NCBI GenBank assembly: GCA_024516155.1
Contig: JAJJXM010000061.1
Coordinates: forward strand, 62,001 to 126,000
DNA from: Pyronema omphalodes
Taxonomy: Eukaryota; Ascomycota; Pezizomycetes; Pezizales; Pyronemataceae
Direction of reading: 5' to 3'
DNA: 64,000 nucleotides
Shown here piece after piece: positions 11,191-24,322 of the stretch (positions within the stretch are counted from its first letter, which is position 1; every line of letters starts with the position of its first letter). Both the position numbers and the translations under genes were made by a program. The notes beneath the pieces were generated by a model, which searched no databases, was not told the DNA's origin, and saw nothing but the letters and a program-made list of their open reading frames with translations.

Positions 11191-12453
11191 CTATGCTTGA
11201 TTCCCACCTTGCCTAGTTTCCCTAACTTCACAGGCTTCACCGACTTCACCGGCTTCCTCATCTGCCGTTCTGTCCCTTTTTGACGTTCCTACACCCACTA
11301 CACCCCCCTCTTGGTGTTCCCCAAGCCATGGTTTCTTCTGTTCTCCTTCTCCCCCCTTGGCTACAAAGTAGCCTCCCAATCCCACAATAATCATAACAAA
11401 CGCCACAGGATAGAATCTATCCAGCTTATATCCAAAGACCCTAATACCCACCAAAACGCCATAAAAGTTTGTAGTCAACAAACTAATATTAAAGAAAGCA
11501 GCACTTGACAACCTCAACATAACCGGGACGGTGGAGTAAAAAATAAACATAACCAACGTAAAACCGGTAAAATAACCTCCAACCTCCGGAGTCCATGTAG
11601 CACCCGCAAACTGTCCTCGATCAAAAATCCCCATTTGTACACCATTGACTATCATTCCCCAAAATCCAATCTGTCCAACAACCTCCCATAATGGTGCTTT
11701 CGACACCAAAAATTCCTCCGCTACATTGGTTAGTCCGTATATACTTGCTCCTAGCAACATAAACAAATCCCCCTTTAACTCAGTACTCATCCCCGAGGAA
11801 ACCGCACTACCATTAACCGCATCTCTAGCCAGCAACACCCCCATTCCTCCACAACATACCAAGATGCCCAAAACCTGAGTCCAATGATACCTAACCTTCA
11901 AGAAAACAAAGCTAACAACAACAACCACGACAATAGCCCAGAAATTAATCAGTTGTGCAGATATAACCGTAGTATATCGATAAGCCAAAACAACAAAATA
12001 ATTCCCCTCGACATCTAGAAATGCCAAGATGAAGTATTTCCACCCCTTGGTTTTTAGAACTTCTCCATAGCCTGCCCAGCCGAGTTTATAAATCGAATAT
12101 GACGTGTACACTAGGTTCAGTAATACATAGTTGAAGAAGCTTTGGAACGCGGGAATAGATGTCCCACGGGCAGCGAGGAGTCCACTGAAGGTATTGGTAC
12201 CCGTGATACAGAGGGAGAGAAGTTGTCCGAATAATAAGACTAGCCAGAAACGGGGGGTTTTTAGGTATGCGAAGAATTGGGATTTTGTGGATGGTGATGA
12301 TGATGCTGTTGCTGTTGCTGCTGGAGGAGTGATTGGCTCTGTTGATGGCGCGGGGGATTTGACGGTGAAGTCGGGGGATGGGTAGTTGCTGGGTTCGCTG
12401 GAAACGGATATTAACCCGGGTTGTGGGGGTTTGCTGTCTGTGGTTGTCTCCAT
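11191..12453 (-). CDS. SLC35F1/F2-type (DUF914) membrane transporter
   Basis: Multi-pass transporter of the drug/metabolite superfamily, SLC35F branch; the substrate of fungal members is not established to my knowledge. Intact single exon of 420 residues from ATG 12453. Residues 1-65 are a Ser/Thr/Pro-rich cytosolic tail. The first membrane segment is at about 69-88 (FWLVLLFGQLLSLCITGTNT). Family-typical stretches follow: FNYVLLNLVYTSY, FLDVEGNYFVVLAYRYT and ISAQLINFWAIVVVVVVSFV, then paired hydrophobic helices to about residue 365 for roughly ten in total. The C-terminal 50 residues are charged and soluble (Glu/Gly-rich). The VEGNY-LAYRYTT signature is the main ground for the family call. 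Nearby genes give no clue to the substrate. Confidence 0.88.
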   Translation of the reverse strand: METTTDSKPPQPGLISVSSEPSNYPSPDFTVKSPAPSTEPITPPAATATASSSPSTKSQFFAYLKTPRFWLVLLFGQLLSLCITGTNTFSGLLAARGTSIPAFQSFFNYVLLNLVYTSYSIYKLGWAGYGEVLKTKGWKYFILAFLDVEGNYFVVLAYRYTTVISAQLINFWAIVVVVVVSFVFLKVRYHWTQVLGILVCCGGMGVLLARDAVNGSAVSSGMSTELKGDLFMLLGASIYGLTNVAEEFLVSKAPLWEVVGQIGFWGMIVNGVQMGIFDRGQFAGATWTPEVGGYFTGFTLVMFIFYSTVPVMLRLSSAAFFNISLLTTNFYGVLVGIRVFGYKLDRFYPVAFVMIIVGLGGYFVAKGGEGEQKKPWLGEHQEGGVVGVGTSKRDRTADEEAGEVGEACEVRETRQGGNQA

Positions 12454-13692
12454 GGTAGACGAGGCGTGGATCGAGGTCGAGTGGGAGAGAACTTCGAATT
12501 AGTCGTGGGCCGCGTTAGAGAAGGGAGACCCCAAAAAAGTGCGTGAATGCACTGAGGCAGCGGCGTCGAAGCTTTAGTGAGGCGGGTAGCGGCGAAGGCG
12601 AACGTCAGGTTCCTCGGTCTGTGTTGTTTATCAACAACGGCGGTTTGGTGAATAGAGTTCAAATGTCAGGTCAGGCCTCTCTCGGCCGTGGATGAGTGTC
12701 TATTTTCTGGTTTGCTGAAGAATCTCTCGACGGGGGTTATTCAACGGGTTTTGTACATGAATTCTTTTTTTTTTCTCCACGCAAAATGCCCAAAACTGCA
12801 GGTTCGCGGGAAGAAGTAGTTGTTTTAATATATGTCATACGCACTACTTTCAGATTACGGCGCGATGCAGAATTAAGGTTGTTTGACTATCGGAAGTGAC
12901 CGACAAGCTTCCTCGTGGCCTCGCTTAAATTCTTGGTGGCAATTGGGGGCGGACTCGAGGAAGCGAAGTATGCAGTGAAGAGATAGATATCGATTACACC
13001 ATTTGAATGGGATATCGATTCCATTACATACGATTTTCTCCACTTTGAATATGTAAAAAGGACGAACCATAGGCGTATGATAGACTTAAACCAAACGCAA
13101 ATAGCGGCAAGGCATAAAATGTTTCCATCTCCAATCAAAAGTTCTACATATCATAATGCCAAAAAGAAAATCCCCCAAAAAAGAAAAGAAAAAAATTATA
13201 TCTCGTGTAACAAGAACCCAAAAACGGTTATCTTGTGCTCCTAAAACTCGCTTGTTGGTTCGAAATTCGAAGCTTGAATGATCATGAGACGACCCAACCC
13301 CACGGTTGAACTTATGAACGAATTTATTACTACCATATGTACGATAGATCACCTAGCGCCATATGGGCAGCATATTGGCATCATATATATACAAGACCAT
13401 AAATTCAATTCCAGATCACAATACTTTCGACACCGAAACTATCGTTTCCAAACTCGCTTCCAAAAAAGACTTCTGCAGGTATCCAATTCGTCACGAGAAC
13501 TCCTCAAAGTGGTAGGTACAAATACACTCATAGGTAATCTCATACTACCTCACTCGATCGGTCTGGTTACTTTTCATCGCTTCTTTTGAACATGTCAGGC
13601 TAGTTCCTTACACTTTATCAAGCTTTTTATGGTGGTGAAAATCCTAATTATGAATGTGCTTTTTGACGAGCCTAGTTCGGGGTTCGGAGTCA

Positions 13693-13709
13693 CCGGGGGT
13701 TTCCCCCGG
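13693..13709. other. GC-rich hairpin
   Basis: Perfect 7-bp inverted repeat ccggggg/cccccgg around a ttt loop, in an AT-richer setting. A weaker inverted repeat (cctgggattcctagg) follows at once. Role unknown; it could be chance. Confidence 0.6.
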
Positions 13710-14003
13710 AGCCCTGGGATTCCTAGGAACCATAATAGCCGCGGAGTCCATATATATCCTACCTATTCTAAACCCCAGCGGTGACATCAAAAAAAATTAT
13801 CAATACAATCAATACGCGAACTCATATTTCTCCCTATGACTGGCTGTCTTGTGTGCTTTGAAAACTTTCGATATTGGATCTTCTACATACATATGTTGTT
13901 TATTTATCCCCCTCCTCCCCCAGAGACAAAATCAGAAATCAAAAATCAAACCAAGTGGGGCAGGTAGGGCAATGTAGCTCCGGAGCCTAAGCCAAGTCTA
14001 AGC

Positions 14004-14039
14004 TTATCTTTATCTTTATCTTTATCTTTATCTTTATCC
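14004..14039. repeat. (TTTATC)n microsatellite
   Basis: About six consecutive hexanucleotide units reading ttatct/ttatcc. Pure slippage repeat within the 5.4-kb intergenic region. Confidence 0.95.
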
Positions 14040-14935
14040 TCCTCCCCCACCCGGGCTGGTCTCCTCAGATACGGATACGGATAATCTCCCCTCCTCTTAC
14101 GTTCCCCCCACCCAACCATACTACCCGATTATAGAAAAGATCAACAAGAAGTGGCTGGTATGTACAATGTAAATCTCTATCCATCTATCGATCATATATC
14201 TATCTATGTATCTATGTATCCACCTAGCCAGCTATAGTTTCCCCCCCCCCAACTAGATTGAAATGTTAGGTATTGTTCTTTTCTTACTGAGCTCGTATTG
14301 ATGATGTGAAGTATAATCGGTAGCTTTGTTATTGCTTGCTTGCTGTTGCCTGTTTCTACTTGCTGCTTGCTGTCGTTGCACAAATTCAAGCGGTTAGTTG
14401 TGCTGCCATACTCCTCGATACTCGTCAGGTCTCTTCCAGATCCCGATCCAGATCCATTGTCACAGCACTGGTACTGGCACATGACGCAATATCCAATTCC
14501 TTCTTGCCCATGCAAGAAGTGCGGGGTACACGAGTACATACAAAGTACGGGGAAGCATTCACCGCACCGCATACACCATATGATTGGTGTTATATGCCAT
14601 GAACTATAAACTATAAACCAAGGCTAAGGCAAATGCAAAGGTAAAAGTAAAGGTAAAGGACCCTGCATAAATTTCATTTTCTTTATTTTGTTTCAAGATC
14701 ATTATTCAAAGGTCATGATTGATATATGATATAGAAGCTAAGAGTTAGACCTAATGGTTCTGGGGTTTTGGGGTTCTGGAATTTTGAGATATGTATATAT
14801 GTATGGGCACGCGATACCTACGGTTTTGTTTTTATTTGTTTTCAGGTGCGGGTTGGAACTTTGTAGGTACAGCGGCGGGTGGGATGCCTTCGCCTCGCCT
14901 CGCCTCGCTTGAAATTAAAAATTAGGGAATTTTAC

Positions 14936-15062
14936 TTTGTTGATTCGTTGATTCGTTGATTCGTTAATTCGGTATTTTGTTGCTTCGTTATTTCGTTGCT
15001 TCGTTGCTTTGTTGCTTCGTTGATTCGGTATTTCGTTGCTTCGTTGCTTCGTCTTGTTACTT
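14936..15062. repeat. TTCGTTG-type tandem array
   Basis: Repeats of gattcgtt and gcttcgtt units with occasional variants (ggtatttcg) over about 125 bases, followed by a cacacct/cttacac array to about 15120. It looks like a minisatellite of slightly diverged 8-mers. Confidence 0.85.
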
Positions 15063-17892
15063 CGTCATAAACATACCTTACACCTTACACCTTACACCTC
15101 ACACCTCACACCTCACACCTCATGACCCCCAGAAACCCACTTGGAACCGCCACCATTGCGGCTTACCCAGTCACCACATCCTTACGGAAGATACCCCTCC
15201 GCAACGCAGCTTGTGATACCGCGGCCAAAGTATTTCTTCGTACACAAAAGGTCAGAAAAGCAGCATGCTGTACATTGTACACACTACATACACACGACCA
15301 AGTAAAAAAATAAGCGGGAAATAAGTTATGTATGCTGATGATCGATTTACCTATGCATCTAAGATTAGAAGTACTGCCCATATGTACACATACATATGTC
15401 GTAGATTAAAAAAAAAATCTCCTTAGGACTAAAAAAAGGTGATTGATTGTGAAACATTAAAAAGGTCTGTGTGTAAATTTCTTTTCGGCGCACGGAATCT
15501 GCGGTTCGATCTTTTCTGGAACGCTATGATGGGAATTAATATGGAGCTAGGGGGGGGGCTTCATTTTAGTGGGTTTTTTTGGGAATTACTTTAATTTATC
15601 GACAATTAAAGATATGGACTTTTGCACTTTGAAGGGTTGTAAGGAATGGTTTTTGATTTTTGGTTTCCTGGTACTGGAGTGCTGTGGGTATATCATAACA
15701 GAACGGGGAATCACTTTAGATGAACTGGCTTTGAAGATCTTAGGATGGCTGCTGAGAGATGTCGTGTGTCTAAAGAAAATGCTGCCTTCGATGCTTTCAT
15801 GAGTGATTTCGGATTTTCAGGGTTCGAATATGATGAATCTCCACAGTTTTATTACCATGAGATGAACCTGCAGGCGGCGTTTGTATCTCGGGGTTATGAA
15901 ATTTTGATACTTGCCCTCTGGAAGGAAGGAAGTAAGGAAGCGAACGATGAGATCAGCTATATCTGTTTGTACATCGGAGGAAATTTTGTCGAGATTGAAG
16001 GATCCTTTCTGGAAGGAGACACGAAATGACGTGGGCGTGGGTATCCTGGATGTAGGCCGGAGCGGAGAAAAGGCGGAACAGAACCGAAAATAGGATGCTG
16101 CGGATATATTCTCGCGATGAGACGTCGGAAAGAGGAGCATCGTACGTAGAGAGCTTTACAACACAACAGCCATCCCATCTCATTGAAGAAATGTAGCCAC
16201 GTCTTGTCCAACTGACAACTTTCAAATGTACCCCTTCTACAAATCGTGCCTTTCGTGCTTTCCCTTCGCTAAACTCACTGAGACAGTCTTCCATGGCTTA
16301 CAGCGGGATGGATATGCTGCTTATTGACGGTGACGTGGTGCACGCAGCGGCGGATCTGCGAACGGCGAACGCGGAGGCGAGTGGGGTATGTTGGACGGGT
16401 GCATGATGATTTGAATTTGCCCGCACGGAGGAGGGGATGAGGAGATTTTTGTAATGTTGAAGGTTGGCAGAGATTGTGGAGAAACCTTTTGTGATGGCTG
16501 ATGGCAGCCGCTTAGTTGAGAGCTCCCCGAGCTACAAAGCTTGGAACCGAAACTCGTCAGCTAGCAACATGGAGGATTACAATATTACCTACCAAGCTCC
16601 ATTTTTCACACTCCCAGTATTTTGCTCATCTCCCTCCACTTCTCCTCGCCTTCTGTGCTTCTAGCTGTGATCATCACCAGATCATCGAAGCTTCCTCAAA
16701 AAGTCCCGGCCGGTTAGTATACAGCTATTAAATCTAGTTTCCGAATTTCCCCTGTTTGAACTTTGGCCCCAGGTTTCATCAGCTCGTGTGCATCGCCACC
16801 ACCGCTAATCATCAGTCGCTAATTTGGTTTCCAAGGTGCTCCGTCGCCGCGCCCGCTCCTCTGGATCTTCGTCTTTTTATCATCACCTGCGTTGCATCTG
16901 TTGCAGTAGTGGTAAAAAGGTCCCCAAAAAGTGCCGGCCACACCCCCGTCACGCAATCTCCTAAATTTATCCGGCTTCTCTGCCACCGCCATCTGCTCTG
17001 TTGCGAATAGACATTCTACACTGCCCACCGCCATCTAGTCATTGTGCTTCGGAGATACAACACAACGGTTGGTTGTCAGAGGGAATTCAGACGAGTGGAC
17101 GGTGCTGATTTGTGAAGAGGCTTTGATTGAGGGATACTACCGTAACAAGACAAAGCTTCTCAACTCGGCCAATCCATTGTTCCACGAGTTCCAGGGCTGT
17201 GTTGTGTCCAGGCTTCTCCACTTCACTACAACATCTCCACTACCACTGCTTGTTGCCCACCCGCCCACCCGCCACCCCCCCAACACCATCGCTGCCGAAC
17301 CCCGAAACCAGCTTCAGGCGGAGGGGAGCTCACAGACATCTCTTGACGTGCTGATTGCCCGAAAATTGACAGACATCATCGTACTTGTGGCTTCGTCAAC
17401 TTTGTCAAGCTTGCGTCGTTTGTCAGCTTGACGTCTTGCACACCCCCACCGAGCCTCATCCCATCACCTACCATCCTTGTTCTGTAGTAGTAGTCTCCAG
17501 CACCGTAACACTGCTAGTCGCTGACAGCGCGACCCGACCGACACCAGCAGGCCAGGCCACCCACTATCACACCCCATCCAAGGAAAGACACGAATACACA
17601 ACATCTTCCCCCGCAAGAGGCGCGACACGATAAGGAGACGAAAGCGACGACGGGAGGACCCATAACGCGAGGAGGGGATTAATCACGGCACAGCCATCCA
17701 CAGAGTGAAGCAAACCCGCGAAAACGCACGCGACTAGGAGTCCTGTGCTCACCGACATCAAAAGAAGACACTCGAGAGTTTAATTGCCGCCGAACGAAAA
17801 GCCCCGACTGAAGAACGAAAGACACAGCAACAACCCCAACCATCGCGACGGGACACACCCGATAACACACGCACAACACACAACAAACGATA

Positions 17893-20800
17893 ATGATGCT
17901 GCTGGGAAATCCTCCAACGACACCACGAAGAGTAAAGGTTTATGAGCTTAGAAATAATGATTGGTTTGATCGCGGGACGGGCTATTGCACCGGATCGATT
18001 TTGAATGTAAGAGTTTTTTTTTGGTTTCTGGGGCAAGGAAGCGGAAGGATAGTGGCTATCGGTGCGAGGGGGGAAGCGCGAGTAGATGCTGCAGGATGGG
18101 CTTGTCGCGAGGGTACGGGCATGGTCGTGATGTCGGACAGTCTGGAGCAAATTTTTCTCAGCTTCATGCCTCTTTGTAGCCATCGTTTCGCCGCTGTCGT
18201 CTTGCAAAGAGGAGATAAGGGGCGGGGATATGAATTGGAGTACAGCAGCTAACCGCGACACAGGATGAGGCACACATTCAGGTTAAATCCGAAGAGGAGG
18301 AGTCACGGTTGTTACTAGACAGTAGAATAGTTAAAGACGATGGCTACCAGAAACAGCAGGGTAAGATCCAGCGGGAGAAGAATTGGGTTTACGGATGGCC
18401 AAGTGCACGAAGCTGATTGGGGGTTACATGCAGAGACTCTAATCGTTTGGACGGAACCACTGGGAACGGACATGGCTCTGAGTTTTCAGGAGCCAGAGGG
18501 TTGCGCTGCTATATGGTAGGTTTACTACTTCTTGATAAAGGCGTTTGCTAATAATATTAGGGAATTTGTGAGCTATGTCCAGAACCAGCTTGCACAACAG
18601 GGTAATTTTCACGATGAATCTTCTCAGTCAGTTATTAATAGCAATTTAGATGAATTGGAAGACAATAGCGACTCAGCATTCCACCAGTTACCGAATCCAG
18701 AACTCGGAAACTTGGCCGAAATCGAGATGCAAATGCGTACCGCATCTTCCAATGCAAACGGCAGAGATATATTGGGAAAACACATTCTAAACCAGGAATT
18801 CATTCAAAAATTAATACCTCTTCTTGAAGTTGCGGAAGATTTGGAGAGCATAACGCATCTACATTCGCTCTGCAACATTATGAAGATGATCATCCTCCTC
18901 AATGATACGATAATTGTGGAGAAAATTGTACAGGAAGATCTATACATGGGTGTTGTTGGAATTCTAGAATGTGAGTGGTTCTTGCGGTTTGTTATTTTGC
19001 GTTCTGGTTTGCTGCAACAGCACGCTAATGCATACTGACGCTGCTCCCTGCAGATGACCCTGACTTTCCTAGTCACAAAGCGAATCATCGGCAGTTTCTC
19101 GGTGACAAGTCAAAGTTTAAACAAGTGGTTCCGATACGAGATCCTACAGTTGAACAGAAAATACATCAGACGTATCGCTTGCAGTATATGAAGGATGTTG
19201 TCTTGGCTAGGATTTTGGACGACCCTACTTTTTCAGTGCTTAACTCTTTGATTTTTTTCAATCAGTTCGATATTGTCTTGCATCTCCAGAGTACTCCAAC
19301 GTTTTTGAAGGAGCTCTTTGATATTTTCAGCAACCCGGAATCGACAATGGAGAAGAAAAAGCAGGCGGTGTTGTTTATTCAGAACACGACACAAATTGCA
19401 AAGACGATACAGGCTACAGCTCGTATTCAGTTATACGCAAATCTCATTAATAATGGACTGTTTGGCGTAATCGACTTCGCTTTAATGCAGAAAGATCCCG
19501 GCTTTAGAATAGCAGGAACCGACATTCTAGTAGCTCTAATCGACCACGACCCTCTTCTAATGAGACAGTTGATCTATAGACAAATTAGCAACAAGGAGAA
19601 ACCACTAACACATACCTTAATTGAGCTTCTTCTAGGCGAGCCGGATCTTGGGGTTAAGGCACAGATTGCAGATGCCATTAGAGTACTACTGGACCATTCT
19701 ACGAGTTTTGATATGCATAAGAACAACGAGATGGCCGTGCGTCTTCACGCAAGAAGTCAGCAGCAACAGATGGATAGCGAGGCCGAAGGATTCTTGAAGA
19801 CGTTTTACGAGGAATCCGCCAAGAAGCTCTTTGCACCTCTGCGGGATTTGCAGTCACGAACTACCTGTGAGTCCGCCATATTTCCCCGCAGCCTTGACAA
19901 AAACAACCGCTAACAACCACAAAGTATCAGGCATGAGCCACTCTGAGGTCTCCCTCTTCACCCACCTCGTAGAAACACTTTGTTTCTTCGTTCGCCACCA
20001 TTCCTACCGCTCGAAATACTTCCTCCTAACCGAGAACCTGCCTGCACGAGTGGCCCAACTCCTCTCCGCCCCCGAAAAGCACCTAAAACTTACTGCTCTA
20101 AAATTCTTCCGCACATGCGTCGGATTGAAGGATGAATTTTACATCCGCCATATTACGAAAAACAGGCTCCTCGGACCAATCCTAAACCTAGTCCTCGAAA
20201 CCATGCCCAAGGATAACTTGATCAACTCCGCCTCCCTAGAATTCTTTGAATTCATCCGCCGCGATGACGACTTGAAGGCCCTTATTAATAACCTTGTGGA
20301 AAACCATCGTCCGGTATTGGAGACCATTACTTACGTCCCTACTTTCACTATGCTCCTGCAAAGATATGATCAGAAAACGGATGTAAACATGCTTCCTAGC
20401 CAATTCACACAGAAGCAAAGTCTCAACGGAACTGCAAGATGGCGAGGCGCGGCAAGAGAAATGGATCCAGATGAGGAGGCGTATTTCAACACTAGCGATG
20501 ATGAGGGAGAAGGAGAGGAGAAGGAGTCGGAGGTTAAGCAGGTTAAGATTATGAATGGATCTCCCAACTTACCGCTGGTAGAATATGGCGACGACACAGA
20601 AGAGGAGGATGAGGAGGAGATTGCCAATTATATTGCCAATGGTGTTCGACCATTACGGCCAAAGCCAGAATCATCGGAAGACGCATCAGATGCCAAAGAG
20701 TCTATTCCAGAGAGACCTGAGACTCCAACGCCCAAGCCAGATGCTTCGGAAGATATGCCCTCTTCTTCAGGTTCTACTGACGACGCACCGGTACAGCCAC

Positions 20801-21396
20801 CCAAGCGTCGCCGCGGAAATCCTGACGAAGACGAAGATGAGGACGCGCTTAACAAGCTCAGTCGGAACAAGCGACGGAGTCCTGCTCAAGGTGCTGCGGC
20901 ACAAACACAAGCACAGGGACAGACTCCCTCTCCTTCGCCAACGATGGGAAGGAAAAGAAGCTTTAACCTGCTATCTGGGGAATCTCAAGGAAATGGAAGG
21001 ACAGCGAAGAAGATAGCTATTAGTCTTAAGAGTAAAGATGGGGAGAAAGATACGCCAAGTCCTACTGCGCCTACTGCGCCGGCAGAGGACAATAAAGACA
21101 AGGAGGAGGCAAAGGAGAAGGAGGAACCTAAGGTTGAGTCAAAGTTGGTATTGAAAGAGTTGCCAGAGGAGAGGGAATTAGCAGAGGAGAAGGAAGTAGA
21201 AGAGCAATTGGAGAAAGAAGAAGTGGTAGGAGACAAGGAGAATGAGAAGGAGAACGAGGAGACGAAAGATACACCACAAGCGTCAGCGTCAGACTCTGAG
21301 ACTCCATCAGGTGGTCCAGAAGCGTCGGATGGAACAACAGAACCAGCCTCAACGCCACTTTCAACACAGAAAGCTGTTGAACCTGCCTCCTCCTAA
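17893..21396 (+). CDS. PSY2: PP4 phosphatase regulatory subunit 3 (PSY2 / SMEK)
   Basis: Targeting subunit of protein phosphatase 4, acting in DNA-damage recovery and other nuclear signalling. Six exons join in frame: 17893-18006, 18264-18360, 18434-18515, 18561-18970, 19054-19866 and 19925-21396, giving 995 residues. All introns are GT...AG; the third ends with a TTTGCTAATAATATTAG branch/acceptor. The N-terminus is the EVH1/PH-like domain (RVKVYELRNNDWFDRGTGYC, KDDGYQKQ, LIVWTEPLGTDMALSFQE, GCAAIWEFV). The SMK-1 region follows (LHSLCNIMKMIILLND, GILEYDPDFPSHKANHRQFL, then ARILDDPTFSVLNSLIFFNQ), then HEAT-like helices. The last 300 residues are acidic and disordered, with basic clusters KRRRG and RKRSF that may be nuclear localisation signals. 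Start choice: tandem ATGs at 17893 and 17896. Confidence 0.93.
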
Positions 21397-22194
21397 TGTA
21401 GACGGATGATGTTTTTATACCATGGAGGTTAATACAAAAGAGCCTTGATGGATGAATGTGTTTAAAGTCCTTGAAGTCGTTGACCCGGTTTTGCATTGTT
21501 TTAAATACCTACTAGTACTACATACTACTTAGTCCGTGTCCGTTGTATCCCCAATTTTTACCCAGTTTTTTTTTTCTTTCGTTTCTTTCCTTTTATTTTC
21601 TCTCTCTCTTTTTTTTTTTTTAACTGTATGGCGTATTGTTTGTTTGTATCCTTGAGGCTTGGAAGTAGGAGGCAAAGGATGCGGAATAGGAATAGGATGG
21701 TATGGAATGGGATGGGATAGGTTAGGTTAGGTTAGGATGGACTGGGATGGACTGGGATGGGATGGGAATACGGATGGACTTGTAAGATAAATACTGTGGG
21801 GTTATCCTGAATGTTGTACCTATGATGTGAAACCAAAGTCAATGTCTGAAAAGTAAAAAAACAGGTCTTTTAAAAGTCGTGTGATTTACCTACAGTCTAC
21901 AGAGAGGTTGGTGTTTGTGTGAGATGTGTTTAGTGGTAATATTCATATTGTAAGAGGAGTCCGTCATTAGTTGAGATATTAATGACTTTCGATATATACT
22001 ATGTACTAGAAATTACATACTATATACCAGAAATCCTGAGATACGTAAGGTATGTATATTCGCTGCGGTGTAACATACACCCTCACTCGTCATATCCCAC
22101 TATTCTTGCACCATCGCAGCTTGGAAAAAAGAATAATAGTCTTGATGGTGGTTGGACCTTTGGGTTTTTAGTAATGTGGTTATGGAATACAGTG

Positions 22195-22673
22195 GGCATA
22201 ATGGATAGATACCCTAGATCACCAGATGATACAATGGCATATTCCTTCCCTTCTCTGCAGTTAGCTGTTGCTTTAATGCTTTGTAATTAATTGGGAATAA
22301 ACTCCCAGGTGATGCTATATGATAGGTGATAATAGATGTATATATACCGGTTCTCTATTCTTATTCTCTCTCCTCCATATATTTAGTACTTGATACTTCG
22401 ATACTTCGATATTTTATTGCAACTCCCACCATACATATCTCAAACCACCATCCCATAAGCTATAAATAATAATCCCGAGGTGTGGATACTATCCCAAGAT
22501 AAAACCACGATAATCCCATCGCAAGGTATAATGAATAGCCTCTATCACTGGACGATACAATGATATTGACATATTCCTTCCGTTCCCTACAGCTAGCTGT
22601 TGCTTTAGGGCTTCGTGATATTCGGAAACATATTTCCTGAAGCGTATAGGTGTATAGGTATAATACATGGTAT

Positions 22674-22711
<38 letters not shown>

Positions 22712-22850
22712 GTTGGTGCTTCGATGCTTCAATGCATCGATGTTTTAATGTTTTTATTGAGATTGATATTCCTCCAAATTACCAGCGCATAACGAAGTAT
22801 CCTGTAGTGCAAATACTATCCCAAGACAGAACCACGAGAATTCAATCGCA
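22195..22850. repeat. Diverged tandem duplication of about 326 bases
   Basis: Several anchors recur at the same offset. gatacaatg followed by a catattccttcc-type pyrimidine stretch and tagctgttgcttta begins at 22228 and again at 22554. actatcccaaga followed by aaccacga begins at 22488 and again at 22815. Between them a cttcgat-rich stretch (22385-22420 against 22715-22745) matches more loosely. The copies have diverged by substitutions and small gaps, so the duplication is not recent. Confidence 0.75.
22677..22706. repeat. (AT)15 microsatellite
   Basis: Thirty bases of uninterrupted AT dinucleotides inside the second copy of the local tandem duplication. The first copy has only a short tatatata counterpart. 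Confidence 0.95.
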
Positions 22851-23022
22851 TGAGAAGAAACGGGATGTTTATAGCCTCAAAAAACATCAACAACTGCAGC
22901 TAGGAAGTTAAGTGATGGCTTAGCCCCGTGGCTGTAATTATCGATGCTTTTTGTGACTATAAACGTCAGGTATCTTGTCGTGCGATGTAATCATTGAGAT
23001 TTGTCTTGATGGATATGGATTG

Positions 23023-23126
23023 CTGGGTTGTTGGGTTGTTGGGTTGTTGGGTTGTTTGAGTGCGGGACTTTCAAAGGGGAGTTGGGTGGGGCGGGAGTGA
23101 GGGAGTGAGGGAGTGAGGGAGTGGGG
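23023..23126. repeat. GGGTTGTT and GGGAGTGA tandem arrays
   Basis: About four gggttgtt units (23025-23057) and, 40 bases later, four gggagtga units (23090-23123), both G-rich on the plus strand. No coding potential. Confidence 0.9.
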
Positions 23127-24322
23127 TCTTTATATGTAGGCTTAGTGTGGCATTAGAGAGGAAATGGTAGCGGTAATATTAAATACCAGCTACTGAATAC
23201 CAGATACCAGATACGAGCCACCATCTCCCCTCTCCCATCTCCCATCTTTCATCTTCCATTTCCCTTCTGCCAGCCACCAGCCACCAGTGTACCATGATCC
23301 GATTTTCATATCCAGTGACAAAAAATACCATGCAGAGCAAATGGAACCCATGATCCAGAAAGTCCGGGCTTTTTCGTTCCACGGGTAATCCAAGCTACAA
23401 GGCTCCCGGATTATGGATTGCTACGTGCTGTTTTTTTTTTCTTTTTTTCCTTTTCTTCGAGATGGATCTCCGGGAGGTGGCATTGTTTTTCTTGGAGAGG
23501 CATCTCTTGTTTATTTTTGCTCCGGCTAGCTGGCTATAGCATTATACACTCTGAGGGGGGGAGGGGAGGGAAGGCACCGAGATAGTTATGGCTTTGGGTA
23601 CACCGCTTGGTACCTACTCGAGGGAAGATACAACTGGATACAAGCAATCACTCTCAAGGAGCAAAACAGGTGAAAGACAACGAAAAGTCATACATTGTCA
23701 CGAGTTAAGACTTAGCTAGAGTTGATATCAAACGGTCTATCAATTACATTATCTTGAAACACTACTGGTTTGTTGATTTATATAATTCTACGATTGCTGA
23801 CAGGCCTGAATACCAATTTTAATCAGCAACTTTTCGTCGCCGATGTTGATAACACCGAGTGATCTTATGTGGCTGTCTATCCTCGACTGCTCATGATACT
23901 CTGATGTATTTTACTCAGCGCGGTTTCTGTTGTCCAGCCAAAGGCATTGGACTATTGTTGAATTCTTTTTCATCTCTTGTTTACCTGACTCCCATATACT
24001 CTGCATCACACACAAGCACCACTCGGTGTATCGTGTTTAACGACCTGGGTTCTGACGACAAAACTCAGTAAGTACAATATTTGGATACATATCGCCAGAC
24101 ATGAAAACCCACAATATAGCATGCTAAACCAATATACATACTTCAATAAGTTTCGTCACCACATAACGCCGATGCTAGTGACGAGTGAGTACGTTGGTGA
24201 CGGAGACCTCGAGCAGGATGGGTGGCATCATTCGGTTGATAGAACCCCAGCAACTAAGTTAAGTATTTATTAAGCATTCTTCATCCCTATCTAGTTGTCT
24301 GATAAAGTACCTAATTGACAAG

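Larger units (their letters stand above)
12454..17892. other. 5.4-kb divergent intergenic region between the SLC35F-like gene and PSY2
   Basis: The two flanking genes point away from each other, so both promoters lie here. I found no convincing gene: the open frames are short, overlap on both strands and lack family resemblance. The middle (13.9-15.1 kb) is rich in simple repeats. The last 1.2 kb before PSY2 is C-rich on the plus strand with ACA/CAC-rich leader-like sequence from 17,520 to 17,890, typical of a fungal 5' untranslated leader. Confidence 0.5.

Noticed and set aside
13240..13280. ggttcgaaattcgaa, checked as a tRNA B box
   Set aside because: No matching A box or acceptor stem nearby; no cloverleaf can be drawn. 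Other B-box-like strings (15,500; 51,020) failed as well.
14936..15120. Regular short repeats, considered as a CRISPR-like array
   Set aside because: Units are 7-8 bases with no unique spacers; this is a slippage minisatellite in a eukaryotic genome.
20139..21496. Long Ser/Leu-rich minus-strand frames opposite PSY2
   Set aside because: Mirror images of the acidic Glu/Lys-rich coding strand; no start context or family.
21700..21760. GTTAGGTTAG run, considered a telomere remnant
   Set aside because: Only three or four units, mixed with ggatgg units, and not TTAGGG; ordinary simple repeat.
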